Shown in pieces: positions 10,601-20,649 of a DNA stretch of 64,000 bases. A program made the position numbers and the translations under genes. The notes below the pieces were generated by a model. It ran no database searches. It was not told the DNA's origin and was given only the letters and a program-made list of their open reading frames with translations. Numbering within the stretch: the stretch's first letter is position 1; every line of letters begins with the position of its first letter. The stretch is from Pelagibacterales bacterium SAG-MED37 (GTDB lineage: Bacteria > Pseudomonadota > Alphaproteobacteria > Pelagibacterales > Pelagibacteraceae), in the NCBI GenBank assembly GCA_014653605.1, contig JACWEG010000001.1, forward strand, positions 62,001 to 126,000, read 5' to 3'.

Positions 10601-11643
10601 ATTTAAACAAATTATTTTTAAATCATTGTGAAGATAAGCAATATGAGATTAATCAAAATCAAATTGATATAATAGATAAACTTAAGGATTTCTATTCAAG
10701 TAATTTTAATCAAAATTTTCTAAAAAAATTTTTTAAAAAAGAGAAGAGCAAATTAGGATTCTACTTAGTTGGAGATGTAGGAGTTGGTAAAACGATGATT
10801 CTTAATTTTTTTTTTAAAACATTAAAGGAAAAAAAAATGAGACTTCATTTTAATGAATTTATGATTAAATTTCATAATCATATTTTTGAAAATAAAGATA
10901 AGGAAAATGGAATAAAAAATTTTGTAAAAGATTTAAGTAAAAAAACTGAAATTCTTTACTTTGATGAATTTCAAGTCACTAATATCGTTGATGCAATGAT
11001 TTTAGGAAGATTGTTTGAAAAGATATTTGAGGAAAATATTAAAGTTATTTTTTCTTCAAATATACTTATAAAAGACCTTTATAAAGATGGTTTGCAAAGA
11101 GATCAATTTATTCCATTTATTAAAATTTTAGAAAATTATTGTTTTCAGAAAGAATTGTTAATTGATGAGGATTATCGCTCAAGTAAAAATGTTAATTTAG
11201 AAAGATTTTTATCTCCAATTGATAAATCAACAAATTTTATATTTAATAAATATTTTAGAAAAGTTACCAAGAATAAAAAAAAGACACTTAAAATTTTGGA
11301 AATAAAAGGACGCCAAATAAGATTAGAAAATTTTTATGATGGAGTTATAAAATTTAACTTTGATGAATTATTTAATAAAAATCTGGGATCTGAGGATTAT
11401 ATAGCAATTGCTGATATTAGTGACTTTATCTTTATTATAAGTTTACCTAAATTTGATCAAAATAATTCCAATCAACAACAAAGATTTATTACTTTTATTG
11501 ATATTATTTATGAAAAAAGAATTCCATTAATGATTACCTCTGAGGAAAATTTAGATTTTTTAGGATCATCAAATAATTTGAATGAACCATTTAAAAGAAC
11601 AACCAGTCGACTATATGAACTAACTTCAAAGAATTATTTATAG
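10597..11643 (+). CDS. zapE: AFG1/ZapE family ATPase
   Basis: GFYLVGDVGVGKTMILNFFF, RLHFNEFM, LYFDEFQVTNIVDAMIL motifs. Confidence 0.85.
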   Translation: MNLNKLFLNHCEDKQYEINQNQIDIIDKLKDFYSSNFNQNFLKKFFKKEKSKLGFYLVGDVGVGKTMILNFFFKTLKEKKMRLHFNEFMIKFHNHIFENKDKENGIKNFVKDLSKKTEILYFDEFQVTNIVDAMILGRLFEKIFEENIKVIFSSNILIKDLYKDGLQRDQFIPFIKILENYCFQKELLIDEDYRSSKNVNLERFLSPIDKSTNFIFNKYFRKVTKNKKKTLKILEIKGRQIRLENFYDGVIKFNFDELFNKNLGSEDYIAIADISDFIFIISLPKFDQNNSNQQQRFITFIDIIYEKRIPLMITSEENLDFLGSSNNLNEPFKRTTSRLYELTSKNYL

Positions 11644-11646
11644 AAA

Positions 11647-12066
11647 ATGAGACAAGAATTTTTTAATTATCAAGTCAATACAAATGGCCAACAGCTTTAT
11701 GAATTCACTTCGGAAATAGTTCAATGGGTAAATAAAAATAAATTTAAAAATGGTATTCTAAATTTAAATATTCAACATACTAGCGCATCGTTAATTGTTC
11801 AAGAAAATGCAGATCCAGATGTACAAACAGATTTAGTAAATTATTTTAATAAACTTGTTCCAATGGATAAATCTCTTTATATTCATACCACAGAAGGTAA
11901 AGATGATATGCCAGCTCATATTAAATCTTCTTTAACAAATAATCAGATAACTTTAAGTATTAAAAATAGCGAAATTATACTTGGAACATGGCAGGGATTA
12001 TATCTTTTTGAACATAGATTAGATCCTCAAATAAGAAAAATTTTATTCCATTTTTTAGGTGATTAA
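11647..12066 (+). CDS. YjbQ family protein (secondary thiamine-phosphate synthase-like)
   Basis: NIQHTSASLIVQENADPDV, DDMPAHIKSSL, GTWQGLYLFEHR motifs. Confidence 0.88.
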   Translation: MRQEFFNYQVNTNGQQLYEFTSEIVQWVNKNKFKNGILNLNIQHTSASLIVQENADPDVQTDLVNYFNKLVPMDKSLYIHTTEGKDDMPAHIKSSLTNNQITLSIKNSEIILGTWQGLYLFEHRLDPQIRKILFHFLGD

Positions 12067-12071
12067 AATTT

Positions 12072-12533
12072 TTATCGGTATGGATCGTAAGCCCACTGTA
12101 ATATTGCTTGTCTTTGTCTCTTTCTACATCCTAAGTCACCTTTTTCACAATTTTTTTCTATTGCCAAAACGTGTCTTCTAAAGTTTTTCCATCTTTTAAT
12201 TTGGATTTCGTCTATATGAGGAATTCTTCTTCCATTAGTATATCTACAATACCATTGAAACCAACCCAGAGGATCCTCTTTGAAAATCCATCCCTTTTCA
12301 ATCCAGTGTTCTCTTGATAATCCTGATACCACTTTAAATCTATTGAGATTAACATCAAAAGTTTTGCTAATTTTTACATTTTTAAACCATATTTTTGGAT
12401 ATTCTTTTACATCTAATCCAAAATAAGATCCTCCAAACACTCCTAACTCCATCATTCTTTTTGGTGTTAATTCTGGTTTAAAAATTTTATAAAAATCTAA
12501 ATTATCGACTTTGTTTTTTAAAATTTTTTTCAT
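12072..12533 (-). CDS. Conserved hypothetical protein
   Basis: Intact ORF tightly packed in the operon; W/R/C-rich C-terminus. Confidence 0.6.
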   Translation of the reverse strand: MKKILKNKVDNLDFYKIFKPELTPKRMMELGVFGGSYFGLDVKEYPKIWFKNVKISKTFDVNLNRFKVVSGLSREHWIEKGWIFKEDPLGWFQWYCRYTNGRRIPHIDEIQIKRWKNFRRHVLAIEKNCEKGDLGCRKRQRQAILQWAYDPYR

Positions 12534-12545
12534 TAAAACTTTATT

Positions 12546-13673
12546 TTATTGATTTATTAATTTTTGATACATTTCTTTGTCTGTATCCCCCTCACATCCA
12601 ATTAGTAAAACATTTGAATTTTTATTTAGTTGCATTTTTTCTTTTATTTTCTCATTTTCACAACTTGAAATTAAACTTATTACTCCTGGTGTTGAGTTTT
12701 CTCCTGCAATAATTTTTTCATCACTAAAGTTTGCATTTCCAAGTAATTTCATAGTTTTTGCAATATCATCATCTGGTAAACTAATACAATATTTAACTGA
12801 ATTTTTTAAGATTTCCCATGGGACCAAAGATACTTCTCCACAAGACATTCCACCCATTAAACTTTCTCTTATAATGTCAATTTTTTCTATTTTGCCTGTT
12901 CTAATACTTTCCAAAACACATGCTGCACTATCAGGTTCTACAACTACAGTTATTGGTATATTTTTAAGATATCTTGCAACACCAGCAATCATTGCTCCAG
13001 CCATACCACCCACACCTGCTTGTAAAATTATGTGAGAAATTTTGTTATGATCAAGCTGGTCAACAATTTCTTTCATCATAACCGCATATCCAGCCATAGT
13101 ATATTTTGGAACAGTAATATATTCTTTCCAAGCAACATCTTGAATTATCTGCCAATTATTTTTGGTTGATTGTTTAATACATTCAATTAATGAATTTTCA
13201 TAATTACCTTTTACTTTAATTACATCTGCGCCAAGATCAGACATCACTTTACCTCTAGCATCGGTAACATATTCACTAATAAAAATTTTGCATTTAAGAC
13301 CTAGTCTTTTAGCACCCCATGCTACTGACCTTCCATGATTTCCTGCAGTCGCCGTTGCAACTACGATATCTTTATTTCCTTTTGTAACTTTTTCTACAGC
13401 ATATGCCCCTCCAAGTGCTTTGAAAGACTTTAGGTCAAAACGTTTACTCTCATCTTTATAAAAAATTTTATTTAGATTTAATTCTTTTGATAGTTTATTT
13501 AATTCTACCAAAGGAGTTGGAGAATATCCTTTCCAATTAGATATTTTTGTATAAGCATCATCAATATCTTCTTTGGATAATGAATTTAAAATTTGATTTT
13601 TGTTAAAAGAGAACTTTTGGTTTTCAAGAAATTCGGTAAGTTTCCATAAATGACCATTAGATAAGATTGACAT
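12546..13673 (-). CDS. Diaminopropionate ammonia-lyase-like PLP enzyme (fold type II)
   Basis: DLKSFKALGGAYAV Lys motif, TATAGNHGRSVAWGA, QAGVGGMAGAM; DpaL/threonine dehydratase superfamily. Confidence 0.75.
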   Translation of the reverse strand: MSILSNGHLWKLTEFLENQKFSFNKNQILNSLSKEDIDDAYTKISNWKGYSPTPLVELNKLSKELNLNKIFYKDESKRFDLKSFKALGGAYAVEKVTKGNKDIVVATATAGNHGRSVAWGAKRLGLKCKIFISEYVTDARGKVMSDLGADVIKVKGNYENSLIECIKQSTKNNWQIIQDVAWKEYITVPKYTMAGYAVMMKEIVDQLDHNKISHIILQAGVGGMAGAMIAGVARYLKNIPITVVVEPDSAACVLESIRTGKIEKIDIIRESLMGGMSCGEVSLVPWEILKNSVKYCISLPDDDIAKTMKLLGNANFSDEKIIAGENSTPGVISLISSCENEKIKEKMQLNKNSNVLLIGCEGDTDKEMYQKLINQ

Positions 13674-13676
13674 ATC

Positions 13677-15002
13677 TTAGCAGTCTAGCGTATTATCTCT
13701 TTCCCACCTAGTAATAGCTTTTGTTTTGTCAAAATTTTCTTTTTGTTTAAATTGGTTAATTTCAGAATTTTTAAGTTTAATATAACTATTGATAACCTCT
13801 TTACCAAAAGCATCATTTATATCTTTATTACTTTTAAGTTTTTCAAGTGATTGATCTAATTCGTTTGGAAGCTTCGGAAGATTAGGATATTTTTTATGAT
13901 CCTCATACATATTACAATCTAATGGTTTTCCTGGATCAATCTTATTTTTTAAACCATCTAAACCTGCAGCTAATATACTAGCTTGTAACAAATATGGATT
14001 TACAGACCCATCCATTAACCTTAATTCAAATCTACCAGGATCTGGAATTCTAATCATGTGCGTTCTATTGTTGCCAGTATAGGAAATACTACTAGGTGAC
14101 CATGATGCTCCAGATTTAGTTGGAGGAGCATTTATTCTTCGATAACTATTTATTGTTGGATTAAAAAAAGCTGATAATGAAGATGCATTCTTTATTACAC
14201 CTCCAAGAAAATTATAAGCCATTTTACTTAAACCTAAATTATTAGATTTATCTAAAAACTTATTTTTTTTACCATCCCAAACTGAGATGTGGGCATGACA
14301 CCCATTGCCAGTTAAATTTTCAAAAGGTTTTGGCATAAACGTTGCTCTTAATCCATGTTTTTCTGCAATCGTCTTTACCATAAATTTAAAGAAAGTATGT
14401 CTATCTGCTGTAACTAAACAGTCATCATAATCCCAGTTCATTTCAAATTGACCATTAGCATCTTCATGATCATTTTGATAAGGACCCCATCCCATTTCAA
14501 TCATGCAATCACAAATTTCTTTAATTAGATCATATCTTCTCATTAAAGCTGATTGATCATAACAAGGTTTTGACTGAGTATCTCTGGGGTCAGCTATTGA
14601 ATTACCATCTGTTGAAATGAGAAAATATTCACATTCAACACCAGATTTCATCTGTAGACTCTTTTTTTTAAGTTTTTTAATTTGATTTTTTAGCATTACT
14701 CTTGGTGATGCTTCCACAGGCTTTCCATTCATCCAAAGATCGGATGCTAACCAACCAACTTCTTTATTCCATGGTAATTGAATTAAACTATCAGGGTCTG
14801 GAATACCAAACATATCAGAGTCAGCAGGTGACATATCTAACCAAGCAGCAAATCCAGCAAATCCTGCTCCAGCTTCTTGCATTTCTTTTATAGCTCTTGT
14901 AGGAACTAATTTTGATCTTAATACTCCAAATAAGTCAACAAAACTTATTAAGAAGTATTTTATTTTTTTTTCTTTCGCAATTTTAAATAAGTTTTTTGAC
15001 AT
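13677..15002 (-). CDS. Type III glutamine synthetase (GlnT) / gamma-glutamylmethylamide synthetase-family enzyme
   Basis: AGAGFAGFAAW, QNDHEDANGQFEMNW, NSYRRINAPPTKSGASWSP; GS catalytic pattern, close in pattern to GMAS. Confidence 0.75.
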   Translation of the reverse strand: MSKNLFKIAKEKKIKYFLISFVDLFGVLRSKLVPTRAIKEMQEAGAGFAGFAAWLDMSPADSDMFGIPDPDSLIQLPWNKEVGWLASDLWMNGKPVEASPRVMLKNQIKKLKKKSLQMKSGVECEYFLISTDGNSIADPRDTQSKPCYDQSALMRRYDLIKEICDCMIEMGWGPYQNDHEDANGQFEMNWDYDDCLVTADRHTFFKFMVKTIAEKHGLRATFMPKPFENLTGNGCHAHISVWDGKKNKFLDKSNNLGLSKMAYNFLGGVIKNASSLSAFFNPTINSYRRINAPPTKSGASWSPSSISYTGNNRTHMIRIPDPGRFELRLMDGSVNPYLLQASILAAGLDGLKNKIDPGKPLDCNMYEDHKKYPNLPKLPNELDQSLEKLKSNKDINDAFGKEVINSYIKLKNSEINQFKQKENFDKTKAITRWERDNTLDC

Positions 15003-15019
15003 GAATTAAATTAACATAA

Positions 15020-15175
15020 TTACCTAAAAAAAGAAAAAATTGTTTCTCTATAATATATAAGGTTAACAACAATAATTATTATTATAGCTAAAATAACTCC
15101 GTACTTCGATTTTGGAAAAGCAACACCTCGCATTTTGCTAGGTCTTAATTCTTTATTTTTTTCTTCTTCTTGCAT
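15020..15175 (-). CDS. Small single-TM protein (51 aa), below ORF-track cutoff
   Basis: Manual translation MQEEEKNKELRPSKMRGVAFPKSKYGVILAIIIIIVVNLIYYRETIFSFFR*; clear TM segment with flanking charges. Confidence 0.45.
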   Translation of the reverse strand: MQEEEKNKELRPSKMRGVAFPKSKYGVILAIIIIIVVNLIYYRETIFSFFR

Positions 15176-15196
15176 TTTATGATTGAAAATTAAAAA

Positions 15197-15221
15197 GGGC
15201 GCTACAATTCAAGTAGCGCCC
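15197..15221 (-). terminator. Rho-independent terminator of the amt operon
   Basis: Perfect 9-bp stem GGGCGCTAC-AATTCAA-GTAGCGCCC, U-rich tract on the minus strand (CCCTTTTTAATTTTC). Confidence 0.85.
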
Positions 15222-15237
15222 AAATTTTTATTTTATA

Positions 15238-15468
15238 TTACCATTCAGCAATGTTGCTTTTATGATCATTAGCGCTATGTCTTTTTCTTGCCAATCTTTC
15301 GAGCTCTTCACTCTCAGATTTTGCAGTCAAAACATGCCAACCGATCCATATAACAAAGCCTAGGATAACCAGTAGTGTTTCACTTGAACCAGCACCAGGA
15401 TAAATAGCACCTGCAACTTCTTCTGCAGGTTTATTTAGGTGATCGATCCAGTTTGTAACTGTAGCCAT
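15238..15468 (-). CDS. Small single-TM protein encoded downstream of Amt
   Basis: 76 aa, TM segment TLLVILGFVIWIGWHVL, directly downstream of amt before a shared terminator. Confidence 0.7.
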   Translation of the reverse strand: MATVTNWIDHLNKPAEEVAGAIYPGAGSSETLLVILGFVIWIGWHVLTAKSESEELERLARKRHSANDHKSNIAEW

Positions 15469-15480
15469 ATATTATCTCCT

Positions 15481-16881
15481 TTACCTGGTTGCGGATGAAA
15501 CTGCTTTTTCATCACTCTTAGCAGACTCCATCATTTCATAGTCAAGTCCAGCTATTTCTACTTCTCTTGGGATCCTTAATTTACCCATACCATGAAGTAC
15601 TTTAGCTATGACATAACCTGGTAACATTCCAAGAACACCAAACATTATGATTGCCCCTAAGAACTGTCCTAACGGGTTAATTGAAGCATACGTTGTTCCA
15701 TCCCACATAGCACCAACACTGTAACCAGATGCTGGATAACCGTTTAGAACAAAACCGCATATTACTAGACCAATAAATCCAGCATAACCATGTACCGCGA
15801 CTGCACCTACTGCATCATCAATTTTGAACTTACGTTCAACCCAATAATGTAGTTTGTATGAAATCACAACACCGATCATACCAATGATCATTGCTTGAAT
15901 TGGATGATATAAATCATTTCCAGCTGAAGCACATATAATACCAGCTAGTCCACTTGAGTAAGTCCAGAAAGGATCACCTTTAGCAATCCAATAACCGGCT
16001 AATAATCCTCCTGATAATGACATCAAGAAGTTAAAAGTAATACCACTAAGTGTAGTAGGGGTTACGTATATGTTTGTAGCTGTCCAATAACTTATTCCTT
16101 CCATCCCATATTCAGGTCCAAGGTCAAAGATTGGTATATTACATGCTGCATAAAATCCCCAGAATCCAGTATAAATTAAAAATAATCCTACTGTAACTAG
16201 CCAAGGATTTCTTGGTCCTATGTTTCTTGGCTCACCACTAGATGAAAACTTACCAATTCGTGGTCCCAAAACCATTAGAACACCCAAAGCAAATCCACCT
16301 GCAATTGCGTGAATTACTCCTGAGGCATAAGCATCATGATATCCTAAAATCTTAAGCATCCATCCATCGAAGTGCCATCCCCAAGCAGCATCAATTGTCC
16401 AAAAAACAGATCCAATCGCAATTGCTAAAATTCCAAATGCAAAAGTAGTTATTCTTTCAATGATTGCTCCTGAAACGATAGAAGCAGCTGTCCATGAGAA
16501 CAGTAAGAATGCAGCCCAGAACACTCCACTTATGTGGTCACCTAAGTTGACCGCCATGTATTCTGTATTAGCTAAATACCACTTTGCACTAAAAGTACTG
16601 TCGTCAGTGATAAGAGCTGTGCTTTCATTCATTATTGAAGGAGCAATTCCTGGTCCTGTTGGAAAAGCCCAATAAATCCACCAACCAAATAAAAACCAAG
16701 TTACTGTTACCAACGGTATCAGCATTGTATTTTTCATAAGAGTATGTTGATGGTGTTTGTATCGTGATGCACCAACTTCATACATACAGAAACCGACGTG
16801 AATTAAAAACATCAGTACCACTGTCACCCAGTAGTAAAATTCTGTAAATATAGTAGTAAGAGCACCTAACTGATCAGTCAT
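15481..16881 (-). CDS. amt: Ammonium transporter
   Basis: Multi-TM Amt/Mep/Rh family: SGVIHAIAGGFALGVLMVLGPR, DAVGAVAVHGYAGFIG. Confidence 0.9.
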   Translation of the reverse strand: MTDQLGALTTIFTEFYYWVTVVLMFLIHVGFCMYEVGASRYKHHQHTLMKNTMLIPLVTVTWFLFGWWIYWAFPTGPGIAPSIMNESTALITDDSTFSAKWYLANTEYMAVNLGDHISGVFWAAFLLFSWTAASIVSGAIIERITTFAFGILAIAIGSVFWTIDAAWGWHFDGWMLKILGYHDAYASGVIHAIAGGFALGVLMVLGPRIGKFSSSGEPRNIGPRNPWLVTVGLFLIYTGFWGFYAACNIPIFDLGPEYGMEGISYWTATNIYVTPTTLSGITFNFLMSLSGGLLAGYWIAKGDPFWTYSSGLAGIICASAGNDLYHPIQAMIIGMIGVVISYKLHYWVERKFKIDDAVGAVAVHGYAGFIGLVICGFVLNGYPASGYSVGAMWDGTTYASINPLGQFLGAIIMFGVLGMLPGYVIAKVLHGMGKLRIPREVEIAGLDYEMMESAKSDEKAVSSATR

Positions 16882-16950
16882 ATTCTCTCTCCATATTAGT
16901 TTTCAAAAGCCTATTAAATTTTCTAAGGTGTGACAAATGAAACAACTACA

Positions 16951-16978
16951 AAAAACCTAATATAAACATCAGGTTTTT
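16951..16978 (-). terminator. Probable terminator downstream of the mgs-like operon
   Basis: AAAAACCT...AGGTTTTT inverted repeat just after the stop of 17006..17422, T-rich on minus strand. Confidence 0.45.
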
Positions 16979-17005
16979 AAAAAAAAACAACTTAAGATTG
17001 TGGAA

Positions 17006-17422
17006 TTAAAATTTTAGATAAGCTTTTTTTAAATCTACAAGAGGATGTTTTGGAGACATTTGAAATTTAACTAGTAACTCTCTAGCTATCATATCTCTAT
17101 CCTGCTGATTTTCTGGTAACTTTATTGACTTTGGAATTGTAACCCATCCATTTGCATTTCTGCAAAACACCGCAGGTTTTCCCTCTTCATAACCCATATG
17201 AACATCTTCTAACCAGTTAAGATCATCCCAGCCCATAGCTTCTACATATTTTTTTAGGAATGGCGTTATTTTTTTATAATCTGGAAGTAAGTTTACATCA
17301 TATCTATAACCAATATGTTGGCCAATTAATTTTTCTCTAGCAGTTTCCTTAAAAGTACCAAGTTTCATTTTCTTTTCTTTTTTTGATTTACTTTTAATTT
17401 TACTATTTTTTTTCTTGGGCAT
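17006..17422 (-). CDS. Hypothetical protein linked to the GlxD/MgsC-like gene
   Basis: ORF 8 bp downstream of the GlxD-like gene; Lys-rich N-terminus, true start may be the internal Met (MKLGTFKET). Confidence 0.6.
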   Translation of the reverse strand: MPKKKNSKIKSKSKKEKKMKLGTFKETAREKLIGQHIGYRYDVNLLPDYKKITPFLKKYVEAMGWDDLNWLEDVHMGYEEGKPAVFCRNANGWVTIPKSIKLPENQQDRDMIARELLVKFQMSPKHPLVDLKKAYLKF

Positions 17423-17430
17423 AATTATCT

Positions 17431-18840
17431 TTATATTTTATGATAGTTATCAACTCCAACAGTATAGTTTGTTCCTGCCAATGGTACTTTTGCTAAAGCA
17501 GAAGCTTCAGATGTTAATGCAGCTAAATCTTCTGGCTCTAAAGAGTGAATATTAGTTTTTCCACAAGCTCTAGCTAAAAGTTGTGCTTCTAAAGTCATAG
17601 AATGCAAATAGTTATATACTCTTAAAGCTGCATCATCAGGATTTAATCTTGCTCTTAATTTTGGATCTTGAGTAGCAACGCCTACTGGACATCTTCCTGT
17701 ATGACAGTGGTAACATTCTCCAGCTTTTACTCCCATTTCTTTTTCAAAATTTGCTTCAGGAATGTCTTTGTTACAATTTAATGCAATCATTGAACCAGTT
17801 CCGATTGCAATTGCGTCAGCACCTAATGCTAAAGCTTTCGCCATATCAGCACCATCTCTTACTCCACCAGCATAAATTAAAGTTACTTTTCCAGTCTTAC
17901 CAACATCATCTAAGGCTCTTCTAGCTTCTCTGATGGCAGCAATTCCAGGAATACCAGTATTTGCTGCAGCTATGTGGGGACCAGCACCGGTAGAACCTTC
18001 CATTCCATCTAAATAAATAGAATCAGGATCACACTTAGCCGCCATACGCACATCATCATAAACTTTTGAAGCACCAAGTTTTAGTTGAATAGGCACTCTA
18101 TTTTTAGTCAATTGTCTTAATTCTTCGACTTTTAAAGCTAGATCGTCTGGACCTAACCAATCAGGGTGTCTTGCTGGAGATCTCTGGTCAATACCAGAAG
18201 GTAATGATCTCATTTCAGCTACTTGGTCAGTAACTTTCTGACCCATTAAATGTCCTCCCATCCCAACTTTTTGTCCTTGTCCGATAAATACTTCTATTCC
18301 ATCCGCTAGTTGAGCGTGATGTGGGTTAAACCCATACCTTGATTGAATACATTGATAAAACCATTTTTCAGAATATCTTCTTTCATCAGGTATCATTCCA
18401 CCTTCACCTGAACAAGTTGCACTTCCAGCCATTGTTGCTCCTCTAGCTAAAGCAGTTTTTGCTTCATAAGAGAGAGCACCAAAACTCATTCCAGTAATAT
18501 ATACAGGAATATCTAATTCAATCGGATTCTCACATCTTGGTCCAATTACAGTTTTAGTTTCACATTTTTCTCTATAACCCTCAATAACAAATCTTGTAAG
18601 TGTCCCAGGTAAGAAAACTAAATCATCAAAAGTTGGAATTTTTTTCATCAATGCCATACCACGCATTCTGTATCTTCCTAATTGTGCTTTAATATGAATG
18701 TCGTCTATAACTTCTGGAGTAAAAATAGCATTATGACCTAATAAACTTTTATTTCTTTTTCCCTCTTCATGTGCATGGACATCAGCTTTTCCACCAACTC
18801 CTTTACCATTAGATTTTTTTTTCTTTTTTCTTTTTGCCAT
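17431..18840 (-). CDS. mgsC: FMN-binding glutamate synthase-family protein (GlxD / N-methylglutamate synthase subunit C type)
   Basis: GltS FMN domain: ITGMSFGALSYEAKTALARGA, QLKLGASKVYDD, CHTGRCPVGVATQDP. Confidence 0.82.
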   Translation of the reverse strand: MAKRKKKKKSNGKGVGGKADVHAHEEGKRNKSLLGHNAIFTPEVIDDIHIKAQLGRYRMRGMALMKKIPTFDDLVFLPGTLTRFVIEGYREKCETKTVIGPRCENPIELDIPVYITGMSFGALSYEAKTALARGATMAGSATCSGEGGMIPDERRYSEKWFYQCIQSRYGFNPHHAQLADGIEVFIGQGQKVGMGGHLMGQKVTDQVAEMRSLPSGIDQRSPARHPDWLGPDDLALKVEELRQLTKNRVPIQLKLGASKVYDDVRMAAKCDPDSIYLDGMEGSTGAGPHIAAANTGIPGIAAIREARRALDDVGKTGKVTLIYAGGVRDGADMAKALALGADAIAIGTGSMIALNCNKDIPEANFEKEMGVKAGECYHCHTGRCPVGVATQDPKLRARLNPDDAALRVYNYLHSMTLEAQLLARACGKTNIHSLEPEDLAALTSEASALAKVPLAGTNYTVGVDNYHKI

Positions 18841-19694
18841 TAGATAGCTCCTTTTTTTTCAGTTGGTTCTAAATTGTCATAATTCCAAAGTTTTTTTCCA
18901 GCTACTATTTTTTTCATTTTACTCACGTCAAAATTTTCACCAATTTCAGCAACTTTTAATTTTCTTTTTAGCCAATCTTGATCACTTTTTGTTAACTCTG
19001 AGTCTACAGCATCACTACCATAAGACCCAATTTGTCCACCTATGAAAATTGTCCCATCATACATCGAGTCACCTAAATTAATTCCTACATCTCCAAGTAT
19101 AATAATTCTTCCTCTTTGCATCATAAATCCAGTAAATGCTCCAGCATCACCACCAATTATTATTGTTCCACCCTTCATATCTATTCCAGTTCTTGCGCCA
19201 ACACTTCCTTTACAAATTAAATCACCACCTCTGATTGCAGCTCCAAAACATGATCCTGCATTTTTTTCAATTACAACTTTTCCAGCCATTAAGTTTTCCG
19301 CACATGACCATCCAACTCTCCCATTAATTCTAACAGTAGGACCATCACATGATCCCATTCCAAAATAACCTAAACTTCCTTCAAAAATTAAATTTAATTT
19401 ATTCAAAATACCAACGCCTAAACTATGTTTTCCTTGAGGATTTTTAATTACGATCGTTCCAAAGCCCTGACTCATTAAATTATCTATTTCCTTATTAGCT
19501 TCAGCAGCTGTCATATCTTTAACATCTAGATTAGTCCTTTTATTAAAATCAACATCATAAGTACCAAAGTAATAAAAATTTTCTGCTTCGTCAGGATTAA
19601 AGAATTTTTGTTGAGTTCTTCCTGTTAAAACTTCTGTATGCATACCCATAGCTTGGGCTTTTGTTTTTTTTTCAGTACTCTTTAAATTTGCCAT
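18840..19694 (-). CDS. mgsB: GlxC/GltB C-terminal-like protein (N-methylglutamate synthase subunit B type)
   Basis: GXGXG-type repeats (GSCFGAAIRGGDLICKGSVGARTGIDMKGGTIIIGGDAG) typical of GltB GXGXG domain. Confidence 0.8.
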   Translation of the reverse strand: MANLKSTEKKTKAQAMGMHTEVLTGRTQQKFFNPDEAENFYYFGTYDVDFNKRTNLDVKDMTAAEANKEIDNLMSQGFGTIVIKNPQGKHSLGVGILNKLNLIFEGSLGYFGMGSCDGPTVRINGRVGWSCAENLMAGKVVIEKNAGSCFGAAIRGGDLICKGSVGARTGIDMKGGTIIIGGDAGAFTGFMMQRGRIIILGDVGINLGDSMYDGTIFIGGQIGSYGSDAVDSELTKSDQDWLKRKLKVAEIGENFDVSKMKKIVAGKKLWNYDNLEPTEKKGAI

Positions 19695-20626
19695 ACTTTT
19701 ACCTCTCCATCAAAAGGATCATAAGTATCTATTTCTTGTGGTAAAATTGATCTAATAGCTATTTCTTCAGATCCCATAGCAACTAAATCATCAGACTCAT
19801 ATAGTACCAAAGGTTTTGCGGCCATAGTATCTTTCGCCATACCTAAAGAGTCTTTTGTAGCTACAAAGTAAGTAAATACCCCATCTAAACCTGACAAAGA
19901 CTCTTTCATTCCCTCTTCTAAGGAAGCGCCATCTCTCATTTTTTCAGCAAGATAAACTGCGATCAACTCTGAATCACACTCAGACATAAATCTCATGCCT
20001 TTATTTTCTAAAGCTCTTCTATTATTCCAATAATTTGTTAATTGACCATTATGAACAACAGATACATCACTAAAAGGATAACCCCAAAAAGGGTGAGCAG
20101 ATTTAATATCTACACCTGACTCAGTTGCCATCCTCGCGTGACCAATTGCATGGGTTCCAACAACTTTATCTAAATTATATCTATCACAAACCATTTTAGC
20201 ATTTCCTAAATCTTTAATTACTTCCAGAGATTTACCCATAGAAAGAATTTCCACACCTGGAATACCCTCAATCTTTTGTGAAAACTCTAATAAATCTTTT
20301 TTATTATATTCAATTTCATATCTTAAAGAGTATGGAAGTATTCTATCTTGCTTAATAATTTTAGCTCCTAATTCTAAAAGATAATTATCAACAATTTTTT
20401 TTCTTTCATCATAAACAGATACATCCTCTGATATTGATGTACTTCCTTCTCCAACATTTTCACCTACTTTAAAACGCATGATGAAATTTTTACCATCTGT
20501 ATCACCATACAAAGCATAACCAGTTGAGTCTTCCCCTCTATGTTTAAGAGCTTGCAACATCCCTTGAAGCTCATGTCCTACTTTTGAAGATTTACCCCTA
20601 TGTATTAGTCCCGCGATTCCGCACAT
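19682..20626 (-). CDS. mgsA: Class II glutamine amidotransferase (GlxB / MgsA type)
   Basis: N-terminal MCGIAGLIHRG nucleophile Cys, GHARMATESG, VVHNGQLTNY. Confidence 0.85.
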   Translation of the reverse strand: MCGIAGLIHRGKSSKVGHELQGMLQALKHRGEDSTGYALYGDTDGKNFIMRFKVGENVGEGSTSISEDVSVYDERKKIVDNYLLELGAKIIKQDRILPYSLRYEIEYNKKDLLEFSQKIEGIPGVEILSMGKSLEVIKDLGNAKMVCDRYNLDKVVGTHAIGHARMATESGVDIKSAHPFWGYPFSDVSVVHNGQLTNYWNNRRALENKGMRFMSECDSELIAVYLAEKMRDGASLEEGMKESLSGLDGVFTYFVATKDSLGMAKDTMAAKPLVLYESDDLVAMGSEEIAIRSILPQEIDTYDPFDGEVKVWQI

Positions 20627-20649
20627 ATACTTCCTTTTCTAATAATTTT

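Noticed and set aside
12577-13035. 152-aa plus-strand ORF inside the diaminopropionate ammonia-lyase-like gene
   Set aside because: Antisense shadow of a well-supported CDS; low-complexity hydrophobic product with no recognisable motifs.
19042-19368. 108-aa plus-strand ORF opposite the GlxC-like gene
   Set aside because: Pro/Ile/Ser-rich shadow of the GXGXG repeats; not credible.
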